This document shows positions 57,045-64,000 of a stretch of 64,000 nt of DNA, piece after piece; within the stretch, counting starts at the first letter, position 1, and every line of letters starts with the position of its first letter. Source of the DNA: Bacteroidales bacterium (lineage in GTDB: Bacteria > Bacteroidota > Bacteroidia > Bacteroidales > UBA4417); contig JADJHD010000007.1 of NCBI GenBank assembly GCA_016707705.1, positions 124,001 through 188,000 of the forward strand, read 5' to 3'. The translations under genes were made by a program, and so were the position numbers. The notes under the pieces were generated by a model. It had not been told where the DNA came from, did no database searches, and saw nothing but the letters and a program-made list of their open reading frames with translations.

Positions 57045-58736
57045 TCAGAACAGAACTTTGGTAAAATCTTTTGCTGCAGAGGATTGCCTGATATAGATCA
57101 TTCCATCAAAGTAGTTCAGGTAGGCTGGATAGGTATCAGGCCAGTTCTTCGAATACATGGATCCAAAGGAATGGACAGCGTAGGTTTTTGTGGAATTCTT
57201 CACCTTTTCTGCTCCTATATTCCTGAAATCGATGTAAAATTTGTCAAGACCCGTTTGGTTAAAATACCAGGGTAGAGATTCTTTTGGAGGCTCATTCACA
57301 GTAATGATATCCCAGCTTCTGGTATTATTTCCTGACTCAAGATCCCTGGATTGAAAAGAACCCGAATAGAATTCGAATCCCATAGGATAATACTCCTGTT
57401 TCAGAACACGATCCAAATAGTTCCCCATTGACCCTTCAAATCTGGCGATATGCATATTATGGGCCCAAACTACAACTTTGGCACCTGGTTTTTCCTGATT
57501 AAGCAGGGAAAGGATATTTTGAGCCATATAATAATCCCGGCGATCATTATAGCCATTCTGGTAGGATTCTATCTCCTGGATAATCAGCCTGATATTCATC
57601 AGATTTTCATCATACTTTTCCTTGCCTGACAAGTATTGATATTGTCCTTCATTCAGCACCATGTCATCAAGAACCGAAAGACAAAGCGGACGAAGTTTCT
57701 TGAAAAGGTCCCCACCTTCCTGACTCCTGCTCATACTGTTTGACCAAACTGAAGCTGAATCTGCCTGAATCTGCAGACTGTCGAGATGAGACAGTTTTGA
57801 CGGATCAACCAGTTTATAGAAGGACTTTAGTCCCTTCCAGCCCATATCATTAATCTGCAGGTCATACCCCAGAAATTTGACTTTTTTGTCAGCAGACACG
57901 GTAGCATTATATTCCCTCATCCATTCAATCATATCCCTGACTTCATCAACCCGCCATGTCACAAAACCCTGAATGGTGGTGGCAGTATCGAGGCTTCCTA
58001 GTCCATAAAGGACATAGTCATTTATATATCTGCAACGGGTCATGCTGGCCTCAATATAGAAGGAAGTAAAGTCCAATTCCTTGACCAGAAATTCCAGCAT
58101 GCGATGTTTCATCCTGAAAAATTCACTGCTACCATGAGTCGCCTCTCCAAGGCCCACAACCCTAACATCTTTCAGAATTGTTCTGAATGCCTGAAGATCC
58201 TCAAAACTGTTCCCGGCATCTACTGTTTTCAATGGATTTGCATTTCCTGAAATCCAGTTTGCAAACGCCTTTTTATCCTTGGCTTCAGAATCAAGCTTCT
58301 GCTTGTACCCAGCTGCTGAAAGGATTTTTAAATCCATGATTGCATAGGTCCCTGGGACACTTCCTGGCAGAGCATTTTCAGTGTAAACTGAGCCGGGTAT
58401 CTGATCAGGGAGTGGATAAATCCTTAACTCATATTTGCCTTTCATGGTGGCAGTAATGGAAACCGGTTCATTCCCCTGACTACCATTGGGAGAATCAATG
58501 ATTGCAAGTCTCTTTCCGCCTGCATCCAGAAGCTCAATTGCAAGGTCAACACCCTTCTGCATTACATTCAATTCGGCATATTCATCTCTTTTCAGGGAAA
58601 TGAAATAGCTATGGGTTTCCCCTTTCAGAATGGATTTCTCGACAGTTGCACCTGGAACCAAATCAGTGCTCTGGGCAAAAGCTACAGTCTGATATATACT
58701 CAGGAGGAGCAACAAGAAAGAAGCGATTCTATTCAT
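57045..58736 (-). CDS. Erythromycin-esterase-like secreted hydrolase
   Basis: 563 residues: signal peptide (to about VAFAQ), an N-terminal beta domain of the PPC type (about 25-125; KGETHSYFISLKRDEY, KGKYELRIYPL), then an erythromycin esterase-like domain (about 150-545). Family motifs are VGLGEATHGSSEFFRMKHR (candidate catalytic Glu and His), FYIEASMTRC and VVWAHNMHIAR. Erythromycin esterases open macrolide lactones, but most Bacteroidota homologues with signal peptides are uncharacterised hydrolases, so antibiotic resistance should not be assumed. A -7 box lies about 80 bp upstream. The gene converges with the Kai row. Confidence 0.88.
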   Translation of the reverse strand: MNRIASFLLLLLSIYQTVAFAQSTDLVPGATVEKSILKGETHSYFISLKRDEYAELNVMQKGVDLAIELLDAGGKRLAIIDSPNGSQGNEPVSITATMKGKYELRIYPLPDQIPGSVYTENALPGSVPGTYAIMDLKILSAAGYKQKLDSEAKDKKAFANWISGNANPLKTVDAGNSFEDLQAFRTILKDVRVVGLGEATHGSSEFFRMKHRMLEFLVKELDFTSFYIEASMTRCRYINDYVLYGLGSLDTATTIQGFVTWRVDEVRDMIEWMREYNATVSADKKVKFLGYDLQINDMGWKGLKSFYKLVDPSKLSHLDSLQIQADSASVWSNSMSRSQEGGDLFKKLRPLCLSVLDDMVLNEGQYQYLSGKEKYDENLMNIRLIIQEIESYQNGYNDRRDYYMAQNILSLLNQEKPGAKVVVWAHNMHIARFEGSMGNYLDRVLKQEYYPMGFEFYSGSFQSRDLESGNNTRSWDIITVNEPPKESLPWYFNQTGLDKFYIDFRNIGAEKVKNSTKTYAVHSFGSMYSKNWPDTYPAYLNYFDGMIYIRQSSAAKDFTKVLF

Positions 58737-58816
58737 AAGATGGAGGATTAGGAATTAAACAGCTTAAAATTGAACACGACATACCAGGATATTTAAGCTA
58801 ATTTGTAATAGAACAT

Positions 58817-58824
58817 CAAATATA
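58817..58824 (-). promoter_or_regulatory. Bacteroidota -7 box (TATATTTG, minus strand)
   Basis: CAAATATA on the plus strand is a perfect TAnnTTTG box for the esterase-like gene, 81 bp upstream of its ATG. No clear -33 partner. Confidence 0.45.
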
Positions 58825-58872
58825 TTAGATTGTTTACCATGCAGATAGATAAGGGGAGGATAAGAAGCTAAA

Positions 58873-58920
58873 TAAAAAAAAGACTGCTCACAATGAACAG
58901 TCTTTTGAAGTCTCCCCGAC
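58873..58920 (-). terminator. Terminator hairpin, isolated copy of the 60.5-kb repeat
   Basis: AAAAGACTG/CAGTCTTTT with an inner partial stem, eight T's on the minus strand, then AAGTCTCCCCGAC. It lies just past the stop of the AAA/DUF4143 gene (58934). The same hairpin and tail occur three times at 60490-60733. Confidence 0.75.
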
Positions 58921-58933
58921 AGGACTTTACCGA

Positions 58934-60187
58934 TCAGACACCCAAGGATGCCAATGAAATTATATTAATACCATCATTTCTGGTATAACTAATTCCAGTT
59001 CCTGTAATGATGTTTAAAGATTGAGCTGGCTTAATCTTTTTTGAGTCAATTACTGAGACTAGCTTCTTAAGGCTTGCTGCAGCTTCATCAAATTGCCCTA
59101 TGCCAAGTTTTATCTCAAATGCACACCATTCTCCGGTATATTTCTGGACGATGCTGTCTACTTCCAGACCGCTTGAGTCACGGTAATGGTATACTTTGGC
59201 ATCATTTGCCTGAGCATACACTCGCAAATCATGAGTAACAAGCGATTCAAACAAGAAACCTGTAAAGTTCAAATCGTTCAAAAGTGAGTTTGTGTTTGCA
59301 CCTAATGCAGCGACAGCCAATGAAACATCTGTAAAATGTCGCTTGGGAGCTTTCCTTAATGAAGATGATGACCGAATATGTGTATTCCAGGCAGGTTGGT
59401 CTTCCACAATCATCAGTCGATTCAAGGTATCCAGATAATCATAAACTGTCGGACGGGTAATACTTCCGGTTTCTTTGTAACGAATATCGCTTTCTAAAGA
59501 GGAAATATCTACTAAGGTTGCGGTGTTTCTGGCCAGTGAACGCAGCAGACTCATTACCTTTACCGGATCGCGCCTTACACTGGAAACTCTGCTCATATCA
59601 ACTTCTGCAAGTAATTCTATATAAGACCTGTTTAGGTCAATTGCCTGCGAAATATCCTTATTTAAAAGAGCTGGAAAACCACCAATAATTAGTTTCTCGA
59701 TAATAAACTCCAGGTCAGGGGGCTGGTCATAAACATCAATTTTCCCGCCTTGAAAGAGTTGCGCTAAACTAACTTTACCTGAAGAAAAGCCCAATTCCTG
59801 CCACGACATTGTCCGCATATCAACAATGGTAAATCTGCCCGCGCCCGAGTGCATTCGAGCTGATTCATCCGGATTTGCAGAACCAGTAAGTATAAACTGT
59901 GCATTTTTCTTTCGATCGTCTACCTCATGACGTATATAGTCCCAGATTTTGGGTTGTACCTGCCATTCGTCAATCAGTCGTGGTGTTTCACCCAATAAGA
60001 GTCTATTGGGAGCCAAGCCGAGGAGAGCTTGAACCTGCTCATCTCTATCCACATTCAACACACTTTTGGCCAATTGTTTAGCAGATGCAGTCTTCCCACT
60101 GGCTTTGGGGCCCCGAATTAGCACCGCCCCAGAAGCATTGAGTTTCCGCTCAAGCTCCTTGTCTGAAATTCGCTGTATATAATCCAT
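58934..60187 (-). CDS. AAA_14/DUF4143 ATPase, second member
   Basis: 417 residues from the ATG at 60187 (MDYIQRISDKEL); the longer frame begins at a TTG and is unlikely. Walker A is GPKASGKT and Walker B RLIDEWQ, followed by FILTGSANP and a DUF4143 domain (LLAEVDMSRVSSVRRDP, TGSITRPTVYDYLDTLNRL, SGLEVDSIVQ and EIKLGIGQFDEA). It differs clearly from the member at 26838 (GARQTGKTT, LIDEAQ), so it belongs to another subgroup. It is single, has a -7 box 13 bp before its ATG and upstream repeats of 23-bp period, and is flanked on both sides by the same hairpin repeat. Confidence 0.9.
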   Translation of the reverse strand: MDYIQRISDKELERKLNASGAVLIRGPKASGKTASAKQLAKSVLNVDRDEQVQALLGLAPNRLLLGETPRLIDEWQVQPKIWDYIRHEVDDRKKNAQFILTGSANPDESARMHSGAGRFTIVDMRTMSWQELGFSSGKVSLAQLFQGGKIDVYDQPPDLEFIIEKLIIGGFPALLNKDISQAIDLNRSYIELLAEVDMSRVSSVRRDPVKVMSLLRSLARNTATLVDISSLESDIRYKETGSITRPTVYDYLDTLNRLMIVEDQPAWNTHIRSSSSLRKAPKRHFTDVSLAVAALGANTNSLLNDLNFTGFLFESLVTHDLRVYAQANDAKVYHYRDSSGLEVDSIVQKYTGEWCAFEIKLGIGQFDEAAASLKKLVSVIDSKKIKPAQSLNIITGTGISYTRNDGINIISLASLGV

Positions 60188-60199
60188 GATGAAAAAGAA

Positions 60200-60207
60200 C
60201 AAATATA
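60200..60207 (-). promoter_or_regulatory. Bacteroidota -7 box (TATATTTG, minus strand)
   Basis: A perfect TAnnTTTG box 13 bp upstream of the ATG of the second AAA/DUF4143 gene. The leader would be very short, close to leaderless. Confidence 0.5.
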
Positions 60208-60214
60208 AGGCTAT

Positions 60215-60268
60215 TTTACATTATAGAAACGTTTCATTTTACATTTTTTAATAATTTGACTTTACATT
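60215..60268 (-). promoter_or_regulatory. Three TTTACATT repeats at 23-bp period, putative operator
   Basis: TTTACATT on the plus strand (AATGTAAA on the minus strand) occurs at 60215, 60238 and 60261, exactly 23 bp apart, just upstream of the -7 box. The spacing of about two helical turns fits a protein binding one face of the DNA. The layout parallels the 32-bp repeats of the other ATPase gene, with a different sequence. Confidence 0.55.
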
Positions 60269-60489
60269 TTTTAAATATTACTCTTTTCATATTTTGAACT
60301 TCATCTAATAATTCACACTGGCATTGCCTTAGAACAGCTAAATGTTAGGTAAACTTTTTGTCACTGATGATACTTACCAAGTCAATCAAAATTCCATTTC
60401 CGAGTTAATACAAACAAACCTAATTTCTCACCATAAAGATTGATGGTTAATACTCAAATTCCAAAAGCCTTAGATTTAATGCCAGCGAA

Positions 60490-60733
60490 GATAAAAAAGA
60501 CTGCTCGCTTTGAACAGCCTTTTGAAGTCTCCCCGACCCCGCATGCGCGGGATGACCCATTGATTAAGAGTCAGAAGTAAATAAAAAAAAGACTGCTCGC
60601 AATGAACAGTCTTTTGAAGTCTCCCCGACCCCGCATGCGCGGGATGACCCATTGATTAAGAGTCAGAAGTAAATAAAAAAAAGACTGCTCGCTATGAACA
60701 GTCTTTTGTAGTCTCCCCGACAGTTATGAAGAG
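60490..60733. repeat. Two full and one partial 92-bp tandem repeats with hairpins
   Basis: GACTGCTCG begins at 60499, 60591 and 60683, exactly 92 bp apart. Each unit has the AAAAGACTG/CAGTCTTTT hairpin, CTCCCCGACC, a small hairpin CCCGC-ATGC-GCGGG, and TTGATTAAGAGTCAG; the third copy stops after CTCCCCGAC. A further copy of the hairpin part lies at 58873. Spacers 60269-60489 and 60734-61112 show no gene. Confidence 0.88.
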
Positions 60734-61112
60734 GGGGTAATCAGTTGTATTCTGTTGAAATAGATATTTCGTTTATTTATTTGATTATCTTAATGTTAGA
60801 CCATTATCCCATTCAACTCCTCTCCTATTTTGTCTAATCAGTCATACTCCGTTATACTTAGTTTAAGAGACAATTCGGAGACAATTTCACTTTTTCCATT
60901 TTCTTATGCCTATTTTTATTTCTGTTGTAGTTGATCAGTTCAGTTTCTTGGATAACTCTACTTTAGAAGTCAATAAACGGAACACAGTTTAATTTTGAGT
61001 ATATTTCATTTCTTTATTTCAAATCTTCTAACTAACTCCATGTATCAGGAATTAGCATCAGAGTGTCGATCTAATCTTTTTAATATATTTGTGATTATCA
61101 GGAACCACTTTT

Positions 61113-61856
61113 ATGAAAACTTATCAGGATTACCTTGAATCTCAAGAGTGGAAAGTTAAAAGAAACCATATTATTCATCGTGATAACCAAACTTGCGAAC
61201 AATGTGGTAATAAGGTTTTACTTAAAGATCATCTTTGTGGTAAACTCAGTTTTGATCGAGTAAATGAAGAGAAGTATGCGGAATACTTTTTAAGTCATAA
61301 CTCAATAAGATATAAATATTATCTTCCAATATCACTTAATCTGCCTCAAGCACCACTATTTGTACTTTTTAAAATTATTAATGATCATATTTTAGTATTA
61401 ACAGCCCGCCAATATAACCCAATTGAAGATCTTTTAAGAAAATTGTTTTTGTATACTAATCAAGATGAATCAACCCTAAGGGACATTGTTAAATCTTCGT
61501 TAGGCTATAGTGATATCGAAACAGATAATTTAATTTACAATTGGTCAAAGCCTTACCTCTTCAATGCGTCAGATTGGTTATTTGTTGGTGGACTAAATGT
61601 CCATCATGAATATTATCAGGATGGCAAATTACCTTGGGAATATCCTGATGAATCACTTCACACTTTATGTAGTGAATGTCACTTAATTCATCATCAAAAT
61701 CATCCAATCGAGCACCGAGATACTCTCGGAAATAAGATAGGATTTTTTGCACCCTGTATACGATGCAATGGAACCGGCTATTTACCTGAGTTTCATTATT
61801 ATCAAAATGGGATCTGCTTCACTTGTAATGGCTTAGGATATTTAGTAACAAATTAA
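61113..61856 (+). CDS. HNH-like protein with large insertion and DnaJ-type zinc motif
   Basis: 247 residues. The ends of an HNH nuclease domain are clear: YLESQEWKVKRNHIIHRDNQTCEQC (Cys28, Cys31) and VHHEYYQDGKLPWEYPDE..LHTLCSECHLIHH (His164-His165, Cys186, Cys189, His190). In usual members these are about 15 residues apart; here about 125 extra residues intervene with no motif I know. After the HNH part is a DnaJ-type zinc module, CIRCNGTGYL and CFTCNGLGYL (Cys215, 218, 235, 238). All zinc ligands are present, so it may be active. It starts an AT-rich accessory cluster; the next start is 10 bp after its stop. No gene resembling a methylase or restriction partner was seen. Confidence 0.72.
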   Translation: MKTYQDYLESQEWKVKRNHIIHRDNQTCEQCGNKVLLKDHLCGKLSFDRVNEEKYAEYFLSHNSIRYKYYLPISLNLPQAPLFVLFKIINDHILVLTARQYNPIEDLLRKLFLYTNQDESTLRDIVKSSLGYSDIETDNLIYNWSKPYLFNASDWLFVGGLNVHHEYYQDGKLPWEYPDESLHTLCSECHLIHHQNHPIEHRDTLGNKIGFFAPCIRCNGTGYLPEFHYYQNGICFTCNGLGYLVTN

Positions 61857-61866
61857 TAACTACTTT

Positions 61867-62094
61867 ATGTTTCTCTCTGATTTTTATCCTCTTTCTGCAC
61901 ATTATGTTATTGGAGCTAAAAAAATCACATTTCGTTCTCACGTTCCCAAAATTATTGATGAAATTTACAACTCCAGTTCCAAAAAGCAAACGGCAATTTC
62001 GATTTGTACTTTTCAGGAATACGGATTATTAATAAAAGCATTCCCTTTGATCAATCGCAATTTGGAAGTATCTTATACTTCTACAATAAAATGA
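61867..62094 (+). CDS. Small hypothetical protein
   Basis: 75 residues, no recognised domain. It starts 10 bp after the HNH gene and its stop overlaps the next ATG as ATGA (62091-62094), a layout typical of coupled translation. Alternatively, a frameshift could link it with the next gene, whose frame is open from 62004. The gene order is the main evidence. Confidence 0.45.
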   Translation: MFLSDFYPLSAHYVIGAKKITFRSHVPKIIDEIYNSSSKKQTAISICTFQEYGLLIKAFPLINRNLEVSYTSTIK

Positions 62095-62669
62095 AAAGGC
62101 TGGTAAGAATTGAAACTTTCAATAAATCAAAAGGCGAATTAATTTTAAAATCTGTTTTTACATATGATAAAAAAGGAAGAATTACAAAAGAGCGTTGCTA
62201 CATAGTTCAGTTTGGTCAAATCACAGGAGTCTCTGAACTAAAACATACCTATACTGGTAATGTTGAAATTACTATTGAATCAACTAATCCAGAAGATGAT
62301 TATACAAATTACATTCTTACAACATATGATGCAAGACAAAGACCTATAGAGACTAAATCGGTAAACTCTACTATAAAAAGTTGTTACTGGTTCAAGTGCG
62401 TTTATGATGAAAATGATTTGTTAATTAATAAGTACTTGCTTGATGAATCTGGCCAAACAACCCGTATTATTGAGCATAAGTCCAATAATGAAAAAGGAGC
62501 GACACCATCTTTCAATAGTTTTTCACAGCACTTAGATTATATTAAAGATGATATCTTTACGTATAATGAAAAAGGACACTGGCTAAGTCAACTCGTCTTA
62601 CTAAACGGCAAACCATCTAAATATCATGAAAGGACTATTGAGTATTATTATCAAACATTATTTGAATAA
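62091..62669 (+). CDS. Hypothetical protein with YD-like repeats
   Basis: About 192 residues from the ATG at 62091; the open frame reaches back to a TTG at 62004. The sequence has repeated beta-hairpin-like elements (FTYDKKGRITKER, TTYDARQRPIETK, CVYDENDLLINKY, FTYNEKGHWLSQL), as in RHS/YD-type repeats. It is short for an RHS protein and has no toxin-like end. It overlaps the previous gene's stop by 4 bp. A link to a toxin or polymorphic system is only a guess. Confidence 0.6.
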   Translation: MKRLVRIETFNKSKGELILKSVFTYDKKGRITKERCYIVQFGQITGVSELKHTYTGNVEITIESTNPEDDYTNYILTTYDARQRPIETKSVNSTIKSCYWFKCVYDENDLLINKYLLDESGQTTRIIEHKSNNEKGATPSFNSFSQHLDYIKDDIFTYNEKGHWLSQLVLLNGKPSKYHERTIEYYYQTLFE

Positions 62670-62859
62670 ACTGTATGCATTCTCCCAACGCTGTTTTTAA
62701 CGCAACAACTTTAAAGAATACAATAATGACTTTACTCACAAAATTTAAACAACTCATGAAATTATCTTACTTCGATGAGAAATAATTAAAAAATAACTGA
62801 TATAGAATATTCTTACATGTGATCTTTCACCAACAACTTAACATCAATCCTATTGAGCA

Positions 62860-63528
62860 ATGTTAATCAGCAAATGCAAAGAGCTTATTAGCGAATTTGA
62901 AAATAAAAGCATATTCTATGCCACACTCAGAGCCATATTGAGAAACATGGTATTTGTGTCTGAAGGTCGGTTACTTATTTTTGGAGATGCCGGCAAGATT
63001 TCAAAAGAAGAAACTGTTAATAACTTTTACATTTGTAAATATCCTGTTACACAAAAAGAATGGGTTGTTTTCTCGGGTGATAATCCAAGCGGTTTTAAAG
63101 GAGATGATTTACCTGTTGAAAATGTTTCATGGATTAGATGTAATGAGTTTTGCATCAAATTAGCCTCTATTACAGCTCTAAAATTTTCATTACCAACGGT
63201 TAACCAATGGCAATTTGCAGCTTATGGAGGAAATAATTCTAAAAGATTTACGTACTCAGGGAGCAATGATATTAATGAAGTTGCTTGGATATCTGCTAAT
63301 TCCAGTTCCACAAAGCCTGTTGGACTAAAGAAGCCAAATGAACTTGGCTTATATGATATGAGTGGAAATGTATGGGAATGGTGCTTGGATGATGTTGGTT
63401 ATCAAAAGGCAAGAATTGGTGGAAATTGGTCCATTTCAAAGTTTCTTTGTGTGCCGAGTTTTGTGAGTGAATACAGCAAAAGCTCTTTTAATTGTGATTT
63501 AGGTTTCAGGTTAGTGATTAATTGTTAA
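62860..63528 (+). CDS. FGE-sulfatase/SUMF1-fold protein, short form
   Basis: 222 residues. FGE-fold motifs are present: YPVTQKEWVVFSG, LPVENVSWIRCNEFC, LPTVNQWQFAAYGG, ELGLYDMSGNVWEWC, and the end GGNWSI..GFRLV. No signal peptide. True formylglycine-generating enzymes have a Cys pair in the last section (LCH.SYC); here only the first is kept (FLCVPSFV), so sulfatase activation is unlikely. C-type lectin-like FGE domains serve as binding modules and as targets of diversity-generating retroelements; no reverse transcriptase is visible in the window. It lies 190 bp after the preceding gene. Confidence 0.8.
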   Translation: MLISKCKELISEFENKSIFYATLRAILRNMVFVSEGRLLIFGDAGKISKEETVNNFYICKYPVTQKEWVVFSGDNPSGFKGDDLPVENVSWIRCNEFCIKLASITALKFSLPTVNQWQFAAYGGNNSKRFTYSGSNDINEVAWISANSSSTKPVGLKKPNELGLYDMSGNVWEWCLDDVGYQKARIGGNWSISKFLCVPSFVSEYSKSSFNCDLGFRLVINC

Positions 63529-63695
63529 TAATAATCCAAACATAAAAAATCTGCCGGCGCAGGGCTTCACACACCACTCCTGCACCAACTTTACGCTCCA
63601 CCCGGGGCACTAATAATGCGACGAACTCCTTAAAGTAGAGGTATTATTTAGCCATGATGTCGGATCCCCTTTTATCAAATTAAATGAGAAAAATT

Positions 63696-63848
63696 TTAAC
63701 TCAATTTCAACCGAACCCATCCCATTCGCCACTTTTTCGACAACTCATTCTTCTGAATCAAACGGTCACAATGGGTGTTCAATTCGTTTAACAAGGTTTC
63801 TTTATCACAATAAGATAGGAATTCAAAGAGTTCAGATAGACTTCTCAT
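63696..63848 (-). CDS. Possible 50-residue protein
   Basis: A frame from ATG 63848 to TAA 63696, too short to stand out by length. The product is MRSLSELFEFLSYCDKETLL and then 30 more residues, charged and helical, ending WRMGWVRLKLS. No family was recognised; it could be the edge of a degraded gene. The remaining bases 63529-63695 and 63849-64000 show nothing I can support. Confidence 0.3.
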   Translation of the reverse strand: MRSLSELFEFLSYCDKETLLNELNTHCDRLIQKNELSKKWRMGWVRLKLS

Positions 63849-64000
63849 AAGGCTTTTCCTTATTATAGTCTGGGAAAGATGAGAAGTTTGAAAAAAGAAA
63901 TTACTCTACAGTTTTTGTTTTGCAATTAGTTTAGAATCAAAATTTGATTTCTTGGTATTAGACAAATTCTTTTGTTGAAATTACTGAACTATGAATTAGA

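Noticed and set aside
57045..58736. Considered as a macrolide resistance gene
   Set aside because: The protein has a signal peptide and an extra N-terminal domain and only general family motifs; resistance cannot be inferred.
60512..60670. The tandem repeats contain CTCCCCGACC and, on the minus strand, CTGACTCTTAATCA, which look like pieces of tRNA genes
   Set aside because: No full cloverleaf, T loop or acceptor stem can be drawn, so no tRNA or att site is called.
62004..62090. Upstream extension of the YD-like protein from a TTG
   Set aside because: An ATG at 62091 overlaps the previous stop as ATGA, the usual coupled layout; the extension overlaps the other gene heavily.

Overview
The window looks like a chromosome segment of an environmental Bacteroidota, most likely Bacteroidales-like. 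The evidence is a SusC/SusD pair, seven secreted proteins with type IX secretion (T9SS) C-terminal sorting domains, two small PID-CTERM-like proteins, -7 boxes of the TAnnTTTG type, little use of Shine-Dalgarno sites, moderate-to-low GC, and long AT-rich spacers. No rRNA, complete tRNA, CRISPR array, integrase or intact transposase was seen.

Layout. 2-8907 is the 3' part of a giant repeat adhesin with 32 Ig-like units of 76 residues and a dockerin-like C-terminus; it is interrupted by one stop and a cluster of indels at 4229-4580. 9555-14252 is a signalling pair: a CheB-CheR-PAS protein without a kinase domain, followed 12 bp later by a PAS-PAS histidine kinase. 14290-23985 (minus) is a glycoprotein-use locus: SusC, SusD, a PNGase F-like T9SS protein, then another T9SS protein. 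24314-27959 holds a VanX-like D-Ala-D-Ala dipeptidase, a DUF4395 membrane protein and an AAA/DUF4143 ATPase with a three-copy 32-bp operator-like array.

28252-50710 is rich in cell-surface genes: two pairs of a large T9SS protein plus a 77-residue PID-CTERM-like protein, an OmpA-type protein and its partner, a TPR/LuxR-type regulator, a lipoprotein, further T9SS proteins and a CotH-type protein. Its spacers carry minisatellites, a possible MITE and a GC-rich palindrome.

51282-56677 is a second signalling block: a membrane hybrid histidine kinase, then KaiC-KaiB-KaiB-PAS. 57045-60187 (minus) holds an erythromycin-esterase-like protein and a second AAA/DUF4143 ATPase with its own 23-bp-period upstream repeats, flanked by copies of a hairpin repeat. 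61113-63528 is an AT-rich accessory cluster: an HNH protein split by a large insertion and ending in a DnaJ-type zinc motif, two unknown overlapping genes, and a short FGE-fold protein.

The genes suggest a surface-attached or polymer-degrading lifestyle: T9SS exports adhesins and hydrolases, SusCD imports released products, and the kinase, Kai and TPR/LuxR proteins sense and time responses. Domain calls come from motif recognition by eye; no database search was run.
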